From contig NZ_JAAVUX010000001.1 in NCBI RefSeq assembly GCF_018449655.1, forward strand, positions 248,001 to 312,000: DNA of 64,000 bases, in the 5' to 3' direction. Numbering within the stretch: position 1 is the stretch's first letter; the number at the start of each line of letters is the position of its first letter. A program made the position numbers and the translations under genes. Positions 38,916-48,478 of this stretch are shown in pieces. Source of the stretch: Pseudomonas sp. dw_358 (GTDB lineage: Bacteria > Pseudomonadota > Gammaproteobacteria > Pseudomonadales > Pseudomonadaceae). The notes below the pieces were generated by a model. It had not been told where the DNA came from, searched no databases, and saw only the letters and a program-made list of their open reading frames with translations.

Positions 38916-41315
38916 TTGACTACAATCGACAGGCGGAGGCCCCGGGTGACCGGGGTATTGGTGTTGCTGGCGGGATTGGCGCTGGCTGTGGGCGGGGTGT
39001 ATCTGGCAACCCTTGGCGGAAGCTGGTACTACCTGGTGGCGGGCATTGGCATTGTCCTCACCGGGATCGGCTTGTTCCTCGGCCGGCGCTGGGCGCTGCA
39101 CCTGTATGCGCTGGTACTGGCCGGTACGGTGATCTGGGCGTTGTACGAAGTCGGGCTGCGGGGCTGGGAGTTGGAGCCGCGAATGTTGGTACCGACCTGC
39201 CTGGGCATCTACCTGCTGTTCCCCTGGGTGGTCAACCGATTGGGCAGTGAGCCTTCACGGGGCCGCTTGCCGCTGGGTCTGGCGGTGGTGTTCGCAATCG
39301 TCGTCGGCGGTCTGTCGCTGACGCAGTCGCCCGGCATCAACGGCACCTTGCCTGCTCAAGCCAACACGCCAGACGACCATGACACTTCGGTGGCCGACAG
39401 CGATTGGCAGTTCTACGGCCGCACCCCCAGGGGCGACCGTTTCTCACCGCTGGCCCAGATCAACACCAGCAACATCAGCCACCTGAAAGTCGCTTGGCAA
39501 GCACGAACAGGCGACACCATGCGTCCTGGAGAAGACGTGGGGGGCACCGATGCCGGTCACGAATTCAATTTCGAAGACACCCCGACCAAGGTGGGCAACA
39601 CCCTGTACGTGTGCACTGGGCACAGTTGGGTGGTAGCGCTGGATGCGAAGACCGGTCAGCAGAAATGGTCGTTCAACCCCAAGGCTGACACGGATGCCGA
39701 CGTCTATCTGGCATGCCGTGGCGTGGCCTACTACGAAGCGCCCAAAGGCGTTGCCACCGATTGCCCGACCCGCATCATCGCACCCGTACTGGATGCCCGG
39801 GTGATGGCGCTGAACGCCGAAACCGGCAAGCCCTGCGAGGACTTCGGCGAACACGGCTTCATCTCCTTGACCCAGTACCTGGGCCACGTACAGAAGGGTT
39901 TTCACTTCGTCACTTCGCCGCCCATGGTGCTGCATGACCGGCTGATACTGGGTGGCTGGGTCTGGGATAACCAGGCCGAACATGAACCCTCGGGCGCCAT
40001 CCGCGCCTTCAACCCTATCACCGGTGCGCTGACTTGGGCCTGGGACGTCGGGCATGAGCCACACAACTGGAAACCGGGCCCCAACGACGAGCTTACCCGC
40101 GGCACCCCTAACGCCTGGGGCGTCTACACCGCCGACGCCGACCTGGGCCTGGTGTATTTACCGCTCGGTAACGCGACTCCGGACTATTTTGGCGGTCATC
40201 GGCGGCCGTTCGATGAAAAATACAACAGCTCCATCGTGGCCCTGGATATCGCCACAGGTGAAGAGCGCTGGCACTTTCAGACCACCCACCATGACCTGTG
40301 GGACATGGACCTGCCCATCGGCCCGTCACTGGTGAATGTGCCGGACCCGGCCAATGCCGGCAGCAGCATCCCCGCTCTGGTGCAGACCAACAAGCGCGGC
40401 GAGTTCTTCATGCTGGACCGGCGCAACGGCCTGCCCATCGCCAAAGTGGAAGAAAAGCCGGTGCCCCAAGGGGCGGTGGCTGGCGACTACACATCGCCCA
40501 CCCAGCCCTACTCCACCGGTCTGCCTTCGGTCACACCGGCCGACCTGACGGAGAAGCACCTGTGGGGGGCGACACCTTTCGATCAGATGCTGTGCCGGAT
40601 CGAATTCAAGTCCTATAACTACCAGGGCCAGTTCACCCCGCCCGGGCTCAAGCCCACCATCGTCTACCCTGCGTTCGATGGGGTCATCGACTGGATGGGT
40701 GCTTCCATCGACCCGAATCAGAAAGTCCTTGTAGCAAACTCCAACTACATTCCATTCATCATCCAACTGATTCCACGCGACGCCAGGAAACAGGTGCCTG
40801 CCTGGGATGGCAAGGGTGACCAACCCGCCAACAAGAGCGCGTATGCCCCGCAGTACGGCACGCCGTATGTGGGCAGCGTGCACCCGTGGCTGAACCCGGT
40901 CGGCGTGCCATGCAACTCGCCGCCGTGGGGCACGCTGACCGCCATCGATTTGAAGAGCCGTTCGATTGTCTGGCAGCACCCGGTCGGTACCACGCGCGAT
41001 ACAGGCCCCTTGGGCACCCACACGAACCTGCCGTTCAATACCGGGATTTTCAATATTGGCGGCAACATGGTAACCAAGGGTGGACTGGTGTTCATGGGCG
41101 CCACCGCCGACAACTATTTGCGCGCCTTCGATGAACGCACTGGCGAGATCGTCTGGAAGGATCGCCTGCCGGCCGGTGGTCAGGCCACGCCGATGTCGTA
41201 CTCGGTCGACGGCAAACAGTTCGTGGTGATTGCCGCTGGCGGTCACGGCGGGCTGGGCACGAAGTCCGGCGACTATGTCATCGCCTACAGCCTGGATGAC
41301 AACGCCCGTCAATGA
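38916..41315 (+). CDS. gcd: PQQ-dependent membrane glucose dehydrogenase
   Basis: This 799-residue enzyme oxidises glucose to gluconolactone on the periplasmic side and feeds electrons to ubiquinone. Residues 10-145 form about five membrane helices (VTGVLVLLAGLALAVGGVYL is the first). A PQQ beta-propeller follows, with DSDWQFYGRTPRGDRFSPL, ALDIATGEERWHFQTTHHDLWDMD and TPMSYSVDGKQFVVIAAGGHGGLGT. Quinate or shikimate dehydrogenase is a related alternative, but the OprB porin next door supports glucose. The start is TTG at 38916, seven bases after GAGGA. The gene is preceded by about 290 bases without coding. Confidence 0.9.
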   Translation: MTTIDRRRPRVTGVLVLLAGLALAVGGVYLATLGGSWYYLVAGIGIVLTGIGLFLGRRWALHLYALVLAGTVIWALYEVGLRGWELEPRMLVPTCLGIYLLFPWVVNRLGSEPSRGRLPLGLAVVFAIVVGGLSLTQSPGINGTLPAQANTPDDHDTSVADSDWQFYGRTPRGDRFSPLAQINTSNISHLKVAWQARTGDTMRPGEDVGGTDAGHEFNFEDTPTKVGNTLYVCTGHSWVVALDAKTGQQKWSFNPKADTDADVYLACRGVAYYEAPKGVATDCPTRIIAPVLDARVMALNAETGKPCEDFGEHGFISLTQYLGHVQKGFHFVTSPPMVLHDRLILGGWVWDNQAEHEPSGAIRAFNPITGALTWAWDVGHEPHNWKPGPNDELTRGTPNAWGVYTADADLGLVYLPLGNATPDYFGGHRRPFDEKYNSSIVALDIATGEERWHFQTTHHDLWDMDLPIGPSLVNVPDPANAGSSIPALVQTNKRGEFFMLDRRNGLPIAKVEEKPVPQGAVAGDYTSPTQPYSTGLPSVTPADLTEKHLWGATPFDQMLCRIEFKSYNYQGQFTPPGLKPTIVYPAFDGVIDWMGASIDPNQKVLVANSNYIPFIIQLIPRDARKQVPAWDGKGDQPANKSAYAPQYGTPYVGSVHPWLNPVGVPCNSPPWGTLTAIDLKSRSIVWQHPVGTTRDTGPLGTHTNLPFNTGIFNIGGNMVTKGGLVFMGATADNYLRAFDERTGEIVWKDRLPAGGQATPMSYSVDGKQFVVIAAGGHGGLGTKSGDYVIAYSLDDNARQ

Positions 41316-41701
41316 GGATTCAGCGGCGGGGAGATTGCCCCGCCGCTGAATAAACAAAAAGACACTTCGCCACTGAATCAACCCTGACAAAAATGAAGGT
41401 TTTCCTTCAACTTTTCATTATTCATTTACGGGATAGACAATATCTTGAAAATCTATGATCATCCGCGACCATCTGTCGCGTACCCTCCTGCGACCGCTCT
41501 ATTCCGGGCCTGAAGATTTATTCATTAACACCAGGCGCGGAGTACCGGAAGACTGAAGAATGGAGGGAAGTTCAGCCCCCGAAGTTCCGTTAAATCTTCT
41601 TTAACGCGCCGCTGCTGTTATCGGGTGTGGCGGCCTGAAGCAACTAACAAAAATGCGCAACCGAGTCGGTCGTGCACGGATAACACCATGGAGCCCCCAA
41701 T
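41316..41701. other. Gap between gcd and oprB
   Basis: The gap starts with a perfect 11-bp stem, CAGCGGCGGGG (41321-41331) with CCCCGCCGCTG (41338-41348), likely the end of the gcd message although no T tract follows. Further on is a small GAAGG-TTTT-CCTTC hairpin (about 41395-41408). An AACAAAAA stretch about 50 bases before the oprB start fits the Hfq/Crc AANAANAA motif. The oprB leader is otherwise featureless to me. Confidence 0.55.
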
Positions 41702-43060
41702 ATGCCTCGCACCCAAATTCGCCAGCCGCGCCAGCGCCAGGCACTCACTCTGCTGCTGTCCCTCTGCGCTGCCTCCAGCTGGACCGTGAGCGCCCAGGCA
41801 GCCGATGCGTTTGCGGTCGACTCGCCGTGGATGACTGGCGACTGGGGGGGCCTGCGCACCGACCTGTTGAACAAGGGTGTGGACATCGTGATGGGCTACA
41901 CCGGCGAATCGGCCAGCAGCCTGCACGGCGGCTACAAGAAGAACGACCGTGCCACCCGCTACGCCGACCAGTGGAACATCGGGGCCAACCTCGATCTGCA
42001 AAAACTCATGGGCTGGAACGACGCGGCCGCCAGCCTCTCGATCACCAACCGTAACGGCGACAACCTCAACGAGCAGATCAACGATCCTCGTGCGTCGTTC
42101 ATGGGTTCCACCCAGGAAATCCAGGGTCGCGGCAGCGTCACCCGCCTGAGCGAATTGTGGATCAGCAAAGGCTGGTTCGACGACAAGCTGAGCGTCAAGG
42201 TCGGCCGTCAGGCGGTCAGCGACGAATTCGCTGTGGAAGATTGCTCCTTCCAGGGCCTGGCGTTCTGTGGCTCGCAGCCAGGCAACTATGTCGACAGCAT
42301 CTACAACGGCCCGATCAGTCAGTGGGCGGCCCGTGTGCGTTACCGCTTCACCGACGAGATCTACGCCCAGATCGGTGCGTTCAACATCAATCCGTCGGAC
42401 CTGGACAACGACAACGGCTTCAAGCTCAACGGTTCGGGCACCAAGGGTACCCTGGTACCGGTCGAACTGGTCTGGGCACCCAAAGTCAACAAGCTGCCGG
42501 GTGAATACCGCGTCGGCTACTACCACAGCACTGCCGACGCCACGGACGTCTACCATGACGTCAACGGCCAGTCGGCCGGCTTGACCGGCGATGCCTACCG
42601 CACTGACTCCGGCCGTCATGGCGGCTGGCTGGTGGCCAAGCAGCAGCTGACTTCGGTCGACGGCGATATTTCCCGCGGCTTGACCGTCACCGCGAGCGCC
42701 ACCTTCCAGGACCGCCAGACCACCGCCGTGGACAGCTACCAGAAGGTCGAACTGGTCTACAAAGGCCCGTTCAATGCCCGTCCGGCTGACAGCCTGGGCT
42801 TCGGTATCGCACGCATCCACGCCAGCTCCGAGTTCCTGCGCAATGCTCGCAACGCTAACGAGGCAAGCGGCCTGAGCTATGGCGATGCCGGTTATGTGCC
42901 AGAGCAACACACTGAAGTGGCCACCGAGCTGAACTACGGCATCCAGGCGACCAAGTGGGTGCAGATCATGCCTAACCTGCAGTGGATCCGCGACCCGGAC
43001 GGCGTGCGTGAAACCAACAATGCGTTGGTGTTCGGCATGCAGGTCACCTCGGTGTTCTGA
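41702..43060 (+). CDS. oprB: OprB family carbohydrate-selective porin
   Basis: This 452-residue precursor has a long signal peptide ending SAQA (about residue 33). A mature outer-membrane barrel follows that opens DSPWMTGDWGGLRTDLLNKGVD and contains LWISKGWFDDKLSVKVGRQAVSDEF, typical of OprB. It ends in the expected aromatic residue (QVTSVF). OprB porins pass glucose and other sugars. Placed behind gcd it should supply glucose to the periplasmic dehydrogenase. GGAG lies upstream of the start. Confidence 0.92.
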   Translation: MPRTQIRQPRQRQALTLLLSLCAASSWTVSAQAADAFAVDSPWMTGDWGGLRTDLLNKGVDIVMGYTGESASSLHGGYKKNDRATRYADQWNIGANLDLQKLMGWNDAAASLSITNRNGDNLNEQINDPRASFMGSTQEIQGRGSVTRLSELWISKGWFDDKLSVKVGRQAVSDEFAVEDCSFQGLAFCGSQPGNYVDSIYNGPISQWAARVRYRFTDEIYAQIGAFNINPSDLDNDNGFKLNGSGTKGTLVPVELVWAPKVNKLPGEYRVGYYHSTADATDVYHDVNGQSAGLTGDAYRTDSGRHGGWLVAKQQLTSVDGDISRGLTVTASATFQDRQTTAVDSYQKVELVYKGPFNARPADSLGFGIARIHASSEFLRNARNANEASGLSYGDAGYVPEQHTEVATELNYGIQATKWVQIMPNLQWIRDPDGVRETNNALVFGMQVTSVF

Positions 43061-43072
43061 TGCCACCCCAGA

Positions 43073-43104
43073 CCTGGAGGAGCGAGCTTGCTCGGTCCTC
43101 CAGG
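43073..43104. repeat. REP palindrome (GAGC-TT-GCTC core) after oprB
   Basis: CCTGGAGGA (43073-43081) pairs with TCCTCCAGG (43096-43104), and inside CGAGC pairs with GCTCG around TT, giving a nearly perfect 32-base hairpin. The CGAGCTTGCTCGG core recurs at 52456-52512, 59687-59728 and 62403-62416. Here it may also end the oprB message. Confidence 0.85.
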
Positions 43105-43117
43105 GTTACCCCTGAGG

Positions 43118-43222
43118 CGTAGCGATTCAATTACGCCGTAACGAATTCTTGACACCCGCCTCACTCACTCGTTTCGGGGCACTGACCCCGCGAACGCCCC
43201 CCGCTGTAGCGATTTCATTACA
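43118..43222. promoter_or_regulatory. Three TyrR/GcsR-like palindromes before gcvH
   Basis: Three 18-base elements share half-sites separated by four bases. CGTAGCG-N4-AATTACG is at 43118-43135, CGTAACG-N4-CTTGACA at 43137-43154 and TGTAGCG-N4-CATTACA at 43205-43222. From memory, GcsR, a TyrR-like enhancer-binding protein of P. aeruginosa, binds repeats of the form TGTAACG-N4-CGTTCCG before its gcv operon. The spacing upstream of a sigma-54 promoter fits enhancer sites. Confidence 0.6.
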
Positions 43223-43276
43223 TCCGAGCTTTCCCCAGCTTCGGCCAACTGCCCGTATTCATTGGCCTGACCCAGT

Positions 43277-43292
43277 TGGCAACGAACTTGCT
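43277..43292 (+). promoter_or_regulatory. Sigma-54 promoter of gcvHPT
   Basis: TGGCAACGAACTTGCT matches the -24/-12 consensus TGGCACGNNNNTTGCW at all key positions, with GG (43278-43279) and GC (43290-43291) ten bases apart. It lies 60 bases before the gcvH start. The leader then has a GCCTGC/GCAGGC hairpin (43317-43337) followed by the GAGGAG ribosome site. Confidence 0.8.
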
Positions 43293-43352
43293 ATCCAACT
43301 CATCAATTACGCCGTTGCCTGCTGCGATTACGCAGGCCTTTGAGGAGTCTGG

Positions 43353-43730
43353 ATGAGTCAGTTGCGCTTCACCGCCGAACACGAATGGCTGCGCGCCGAA
43401 ACCGATGGCACTGTCACTGTGGGCATCACCCCCTTTGCCCAGGACGCCCTGGGTGACGTGGTTTTCGTGCAGTTACCCGATCTTGCCAGCTACGCCAAAA
43501 ATGCCGAAGTCTCGGTAGTGGAATCGGTGAAAGCCGCCAGCAGCATCAACATGCCGCTGGACGGCAATGTAGTGGCTATCAACACCCTGCTCAACGATGC
43601 CCCCGAACTCGTCAACGAAGAACCCTTGGGCAGCGGCTGGTTTTTCCGCTTCGTCCCCACAGACACCCAACAGGTCGAAGCACTTCTCGACCAACAAGCC
43701 TACGATGATTTGATCAGCGCCCAAGGTTGA
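43353..43730 (+). CDS. gcvH: Glycine cleavage system H protein
   Basis: This 125-residue lipoyl carrier shuttles the aminomethyl group between the P, T and L proteins. The lipoylated residue is Lys60 in [10 protein letters not shown], and the end [24 protein letters not shown] is standard. GAGGAG lies six bases before the ATG. It is the first gene of the gcvH-gcvP-gcvT operon; gcvP begins 11 bases after its stop codon. Confidence 0.96.
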   Translation: MSQLRFTAEHEWLRAETDGTVTVGITPFAQDALGDVVFVQLPDLASYAKNAEVSVVESVKAASSINMPLDGNVVAINTLLNDAPELVNEEPLGSGWFFRFVPTDTQQVEALLDQQAYDDLISAQG

Positions 43731-43741
43731 GGACACAGCAC

Positions 43742-46609
43742 ATGACGCAACACACTGCCCTGAGTTCGGTAGCCCTGAGCACCGACAACGAATTCATTGC
43801 CCGCCACATCGGCCCGCGTCCTGCCGACGAGCTGGCCATGCTCAAGACCCTGGGGCATGACAGCCTCGAGTCCCTGAGCGCCAGCGTCATCCCCCAGAGC
43901 ATCAAAGGCACCAGCGTGCTGAGCATGGACGCCGGACAGAGCGAAGCCGAGGCGCTGGCGGCCATCAAGGCCATTGCCCAGCGCAACGAACTGTTCAAGA
44001 ACTGGATTGGCCAGGGTTACTACAACACCCACACACCGGCACCGATCCTGCGCAATCTGCTGGAAAATCCGGCTTGGTACACCGCCTACACGCCTTATCA
44101 ACCGGAAATTTCCCAAGGCCGACTGGAATCACTGCTCAACTTCCAGACCCTGATCAGCGACCTCACCGGTCTGCCGATCGCCAACGCTTCGCTGCTCGAC
44201 GAGGCCACCGCTGCGGCCGAGGCCATGACCTTCTGCAAGCGCCTGAGCAAGAACAAGAACGGCCATGCCTTCTTCGCATCCAGCCACTGCCACCCGCAAA
44301 CCCTGGATGTGTTACGCACCCGCGCCGAGCCGCTGGGCATCGAAATCGTGGTGGGTGACGAACTGACCCTGAGCGATGTCAGCCCGTTCTTCGGCGCCCT
44401 GCTGCAATACCCGGCCAGCAACGGCGATGTGCTCGACCACAGCGCGCTGGTCGAACGCTTCCATAGCGTCAATGCACTGGTGGCCGTGGCCGCCGACCTG
44501 CTGGCCCTGACTTTGCTGACCCCACCTGGCGAGTTCGGTGCCGACGTGGCCATCGGCAGCGCCCAGCGCTTTGGCGTACCACTGGGTTTTGGTGGCCCGC
44601 ATGCGGCCTACTTCTCCACCCGTGACGCGTTCAAGCGCGACATGCCCGGGCGCCTGGTCGGCATGTCCATCGACCGTCATGGCAAGCCGGCCCTGCGCCT
44701 GGCCATGCAGACCCGCGAGCAACATATCCGCCGCGAGAAAGCCACCAGCAACATCTGCACCGCCCAGGTGCTGTTGGCCAACATCGCCAGCATGTACGCT
44801 GTGTACCACGGCCCGGCCGGCCTGCAACAGATCGCTCGGCGCACCCACGCGCTCACTGCGATTCTGGCCGACGGCTTCAACGCGCTCGGCGTGACGGTCG
44901 AGCAGCAGCATTTCTTCGACACGCTGACCTTGGCCACCGGCAGCGCCACTGCCCCGCTGCATGCCAAAGCCCACGCCGTCGGCATCAACCTGCGGGAAAT
45001 CGATGGCGAACGCCTCGGCGTGTCGCTCGATGAAACCAGCACCCAGGCCGACGTCGAGGCCCTGTGGGCCGTGTTCGGCAGCGCACCGTCCTTCGCCGCG
45101 CTGGCCGATGCCGTGCAGAGCCGTCTGCCCGAAGCCCTGCTGCGCCAGTCGCCGATCCTGACCCACCCGGTGTTCAACCGCTATCACTCCGAAACCGAGC
45201 TGATGCGCTACCTGCGCCGCCTCGCCGACAAGGACCTGGCGCTGGACCGCACCATGATCCCGCTGGGCTCGTGCACCATGAAGCTCAATGCCGCCAGCGA
45301 AATGATCCCGGTGACCTGGGCCGAGTTCGGCAACCTGCACCCCTTTGCGCCGGCGGAGCAAAGCCAGGGCTACCAACAGCTCACCCAGGAACTGGAACAG
45401 ATGTTGTGCGCGGCGACCGGCTACGATGCCGTGTCCTTGCAGCCCAACGCCGGCTCCCAGGGCGAATACGCGGGCCTTCTGGCCATCCGCGCCTATCACC
45501 AGAGCCGTGGCGAAGACCGCCGCGACATCTGCCTGATCCCCTCCTCGGCCCACGGCACCAACCCGGCGACTGCGCACATGGCCGGTATGCGCGTGGTGGT
45601 CACCGCCTGCGATGCCCGCGGCAATGTCGACGTCGAGGACCTGCGTGCCAAGGCCCTCGAACATCGCGACCAGCTTGCTGCACTGATGATCACCTACCCG
45701 TCGACCCACGGTGTGTTCGAGGAAGCGATCCGCGAGATCTGCGCCATCGTTCACGACAACGGCGGCCAGGTGTATATCGACGGCGCCAACATGAACGCCA
45801 TGGTCGGCCTCTGCGCCCCCGGACAGTTCGGTGGCGACGTGTCGCACCTCAACCTGCACAAGACCTTCTGCATTCCCCACGGCGGCGGTGGCCCGGGTGT
45901 CGGCCCGATCGGCGTCAAGTCGCACCTGGCACCGTTCCTGCCAGGGCACGCGACCATGGCCCGCAAGCAAGGTGCGGTCTGCGCCGCGCCCTTCGGCAGC
46001 GCCAGCATCCTGCCCATCACCTGGATGTACATCCGCATGATGGGCGGCGCCGGTCTGACCCGCGCCTCGCAACTGGCCATCCTCAATGCCAACTACATTG
46101 CCCGGCGTCTGGAAGAGCACTACCCGGTGCTCTACACCGGCAGCAATGGCCTGGTGGCCCACGAATGCATCCTCGACCTGCGCCCACTCAAGGACAGCAG
46201 TGGCATCAGCGTCGATGACGTGGCCAAGCGCCTGATCGACTTCGGTTTCCACGCACCGACCATGTCGTTCCCTGTGGCCGGCACCTTGATGATCGAGCCG
46301 ACGGAAAGCGAGTCCCGTGAAGAACTGGACCGTTTCTGCGATGCCATGGTCAAGATCCGCGAGGAAATCCGCGCCGTGGAAGAAGGACGCCTGGATGCCA
46401 CGGACAACCCGTTGAAAAATGCGCCGCACACCGCCGAGGAAATGGTCGGCGAGTGGACTCACCCCTACAGCCGAGAACAGGCCGTGTACCCGCTGCCGTC
46501 GTTGGTGCAAAACAAATACTGGCCGCCGGTGGGTCGGGTCGACAACGTGTTCGGTGACCGCAACCTGGTGTGCGCCTGCCCGTCCATCGAGGCTTATCAA
46601 GAGGCGTGA
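43742..46609 (+). CDS. gcvP: Glycine dehydrogenase (decarboxylating), P protein
   Basis: This 955-residue PLP enzyme decarboxylates glycine and loads the aminomethyl group on the H protein. It is a single long chain of two related halves, as in other gamma-proteobacteria. The PLP Lys lies in [18 protein letters not shown] in the second half. The start at 43742 ([18 protein letters not shown]) follows GAGGA; the frame five codons longer has no ribosome site. Confidence 0.97.
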   Translation: MTQHTALSSVALSTDNEFIARHIGPRPADELAMLKTLGHDSLESLSASVIPQSIKGTSVLSMDAGQSEAEALAAIKAIAQRNELFKNWIGQGYYNTHTPAPILRNLLENPAWYTAYTPYQPEISQGRLESLLNFQTLISDLTGLPIANASLLDEATAAAEAMTFCKRLSKNKNGHAFFASSHCHPQTLDVLRTRAEPLGIEIVVGDELTLSDVSPFFGALLQYPASNGDVLDHSALVERFHSVNALVAVAADLLALTLLTPPGEFGADVAIGSAQRFGVPLGFGGPHAAYFSTRDAFKRDMPGRLVGMSIDRHGKPALRLAMQTREQHIRREKATSNICTAQVLLANIASMYAVYHGPAGLQQIARRTHALTAILADGFNALGVTVEQQHFFDTLTLATGSATAPLHAKAHAVGINLREIDGERLGVSLDETSTQADVEALWAVFGSAPSFAALADAVQSRLPEALLRQSPILTHPVFNRYHSETELMRYLRRLADKDLALDRTMIPLGSCTMKLNAASEMIPVTWAEFGNLHPFAPAEQSQGYQQLTQELEQMLCAATGYDAVSLQPNAGSQGEYAGLLAIRAYHQSRGEDRRDICLIPSSAHGTNPATAHMAGMRVVVTACDARGNVDVEDLRAKALEHRDQLAALMITYPSTHGVFEEAIREICAIVHDNGGQVYIDGANMNAMVGLCAPGQFGGDVSHLNLHKTFCIPHGGGGPGVGPIGVKSHLAPFLPGHATMARKQGAVCAAPFGSASILPITWMYIRMMGGAGLTRASQLAILNANYIARRLEEHYPVLYTGSNGLVAHECILDLRPLKDSSGISVDDVAKRLIDFGFHAPTMSFPVAGTLMIEPTESESREELDRFCDAMVKIREEIRAVEEGRLDATDNPLKNAPHTAEEMVGEWTHPYSREQAVYPLPSLVQNKYWPPVGRVDNVFGDRNLVCACPSIEAYQEA

Positions 46610-46616
46610 AGACGCC

Positions 46617-46664
46617 ATCGCGGGCTTCGCACACGCCTCTGTGAGGACCTGCAAAACCCGCGAT
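46617..46664. repeat. REP-like inverted repeat between gcvP and gcvT
   Basis: ATCGCGGG (46617-46624) and CCCGCGAT (46657-46664) face each other across 32 bases in the 77-base gcvP-gcvT gap. The TCGCGGG arm also occurs at 48440-48475. It may stabilise the upstream part of the message. Confidence 0.6.
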
Positions 46665-46686
46665 AAGCCCCACAAAGGAATCCCCC

Positions 46687-47811
46687 ATGTCCACGGACAT
46701 CCTGCAACAAACCCCGCTGCACGCCCTGCACCTCGAGCTCGGCGCGCGTATGGTCCCCTTCGCCGGGTACGACATGCCGGTCCAGTACCCCTTGGGGGTG
46801 CTCAAGGAGCACCTGCACACCCGCGAACAGGCGGGCCTGTTCGACGTCTCGCACATGGGCCAGATCCGCCTGCGCGGCGCGGGCGCCGCCGCTGCACTGG
46901 AAAGCCTGGTGCCGGTGGACATCATCGACCTGCCCGTGGGCCTGCAGCGCTATGCGCTGTTCACCAACGAGCGAGGCGGCATCCTCGATGACCTGATGGT
47001 CGCCAACCTGGGCAATGACACCTTGATGCTGGTAGTCAACGCCGCGTGCAAGGATCAAGACCTGGCCCACCTGCGCCAGCATCTGGCCGGACAGTGCGAC
47101 ATCGAGCCGTTGTTCCAGGAGCGCGCGCTGCTGGCCCTGCAAGGTCCGGAAGCCGTCACGGTATTGTCCCGGCTGGCGCCGGAAGTGGCGAGCATGACCT
47201 TCATGCAGTTCACCACGGTGTCGTTGTTGGGTGTGGACTGCTACGTCAGCCGCTCCGGGTATACCGGTGAGGACGGCTACGAGATTTCGGTTCCCGCCGC
47301 TCAGGCCGAAGTCCTGGCTCGGCGTCTGCTGCAAGAGCCGGAAGTCGCTCCTGTCGGCCTCGGCGCTCGCGACTCGTTACGTCTGGAAGCCGGTCTGTGC
47401 CTGTACGGCCATGACATGAACGAACAGATCACCCCGATCGAAGCCAGCCTGCTGTGGGCAATATCGAAAACCCGCCGGGTCGACGGCGCCCGTGCTGGCG
47501 GCTTTCCCGGCAGCGCCGCAATCTTCGCCCAGCAGGCGGCCAGCGTGGTGCGCAAGCGCGTGGGCCTGCTGCCTCAGGAGCGCACACCCGTGCGGGAAGG
47601 GGCCGAGCTGGTGGACGATGCGGGGCAGGTCATCGGCAGCGTCTGCAGCGGCGGTTTCGGCCCGACACTGGGGGCGCCGGTGGCAATGGGTTATGTCGAC
47701 CTTGCCCACAGCCCATTGGACACCTCAGTTTGGGCCCTGGTGCGCGGCAAGCGGGTGGCGGTGAAGGTCAGCCGCATGCCGTTTGTGCCACAGCGCTACG
47801 TTCGCACCTGA
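46687..47811 (+). CDS. gcvT: Aminomethyltransferase, glycine cleavage T protein
   Basis: This 374-residue enzyme transfers the methylene group from the H protein to tetrahydrofolate and releases ammonia. It begins LHALHLELGARMVPFAGYDMPVQY. It carries FDVSHMGQIRLRG and the folate-domain segment SRSGYTGEDGYEISVP. The C-terminal barrel ends AVKVSRMPFVPQRY. Unlike the related cluster I recall in P. putida, no sdaA lies between gcvP and gcvT. Confidence 0.95.
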   Translation: MSTDILQQTPLHALHLELGARMVPFAGYDMPVQYPLGVLKEHLHTREQAGLFDVSHMGQIRLRGAGAAAALESLVPVDIIDLPVGLQRYALFTNERGGILDDLMVANLGNDTLMLVVNAACKDQDLAHLRQHLAGQCDIEPLFQERALLALQGPEAVTVLSRLAPEVASMTFMQFTTVSLLGVDCYVSRSGYTGEDGYEISVPAAQAEVLARRLLQEPEVAPVGLGARDSLRLEAGLCLYGHDMNEQITPIEASLLWAISKTRRVDGARAGGFPGSAAIFAQQAASVVRKRVGLLPQERTPVREGAELVDDAGQVIGSVCSGGFGPTLGAPVAMGYVDLAHSPLDTSVWALVRGKRVAVKVSRMPFVPQRYVRT

Positions 47812-48144
47812 AAAGGGTCGGAAGTGACGCCTTTTGGCGCCTTCGTCCTACAGCGGCACCGATGTTGTGCAATTAAAATGTCACCTTTGCAGCGTCGGAA
47901 AAAAAGCGTCTGAAACTCGACAAAAAGAACTAAAAGCCCTGTTTCAGAGGGCTTGTTTTTCTGGCGGAAGTTGGCGTAGAGTTTCCCTACTGTGTTTGCA
48001 TGGGTCGCGAGGATGGTGACCTGGGCAGTAGCTCTGAGCTTTGCTACAACCCGTTCGACGTCTGTTGTTTTCCTGCAATGCAGCCCCAGTAATCTTCCAG
48101 GTGGAAGACGCTGTTATTAATTTCAAGTTCCAAGGGAAAGAGCT
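47812..48144 (+). other. gcvT terminator and long leader of the cold-shock gene
   Basis: The region first holds a stem AAGCCCT (47934-47940) with AGGGCTT (47948-47954) followed by GTTTTT, a fair rho-independent terminator. It then continues as an untranslated leader of up to about 180 bases for the cold-shock gene. Within the leader, TCTTCC-AGGT-GGAAGA (48093-48108) forms a perfect six-bp hairpin. Such long leaders act as RNA thermosensors or stability elements in csp messages. Confidence 0.6.
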
Positions 48145-48357
48145 ATGTCGACTCGTCAGAGCGGTACCGTCAAGTGGTTTAACGACGAAAAAGGTTTTGG
48201 TTTTATCACTCCAGAGAGCGGGCCAGATCTGTTCGTCCACTTCCGCGCCATCCAGGGCAACGGCTTCAAAAGCCTGAAAGAAGGCCAGAAAGTGACCTTC
48301 GTTGCCGTGCAAGGCCAGAAGGGCATGCAGGCTGACGAAGTCCAAGCCGAAGCCTGA
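48145..48357 (+). CDS. Cold-shock/CSD family RNA chaperone
   Basis: This 70-residue single cold-shock domain protein has both RNA-binding motifs, KGFGFI (RNP1) and LFVHF (RNP2), in the order [18 protein letters not shown] then [10 protein letters not shown]. It binds single-stranded RNA and melts secondary structure. CAAGGGAAAGAG lies before the start. The long leader and the strong terminator after it mark a monocistronic unit. The CapB/CspA-type Pseudomonas proteins are the closest pattern. Confidence 0.94.
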   Translation: MSTRQSGTVKWFNDEKGFGFITPESGPDLFVHFRAIQGNGFKSLKEGQKVTFVAVQGQKGMQADEVQAEA

Positions 48358-48368
48358 TTCGCCGCATT

Positions 48369-48412
48369 CACAAAAAAGCCCCCTGCTGGCGACAGCAGGG
48401 GGCTTTTTTGTG
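48369..48412. terminator. Bidirectional terminator between csp and lptG
   Basis: A symmetrical 20-bp stem runs from CACAAAAAAGCCCCCTGCTG (48369-48388) to its exact complement (48393-48412) around GCGA, with A and T tracts in both directions. It ends the cold-shock gene on the plus strand and can end lptG on the minus strand. Confidence 0.93.
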
Positions 48413-48439
48413 GGCAGAGCTCTATTTCAATGGGACAAC

Positions 48440-48475
48440 GTAGTCGCCCGCGACAAGGCCATCGCGGGCGACTAC
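48440..48475. repeat. REP palindrome after lptG
   Basis: GTAGTCGCCCGCGA (48440-48453) and TCGCGGGCGACTAC (48462-48475) form a perfect 14-bp inverted repeat around eight bases. It lies between the csp terminator and the lptG stop codon and resembles the class with a TCGCGGGC arm. Confidence 0.8.
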
Positions 48476-48478
48476 CCA

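Noticed and set aside
43105..43352. Glycine riboswitch before gcvH
   Set aside because: I looked for the conserved glycine aptamer cores and tandem layout and did not find them; sigma-54 and palindromic protein sites explain the region better.
44312..46675. 787-codon open frame opposite gcvP
   Set aside because: Same effect: antisense shadow of a well-conserved gene, low-complexity translation and no ribosome site.
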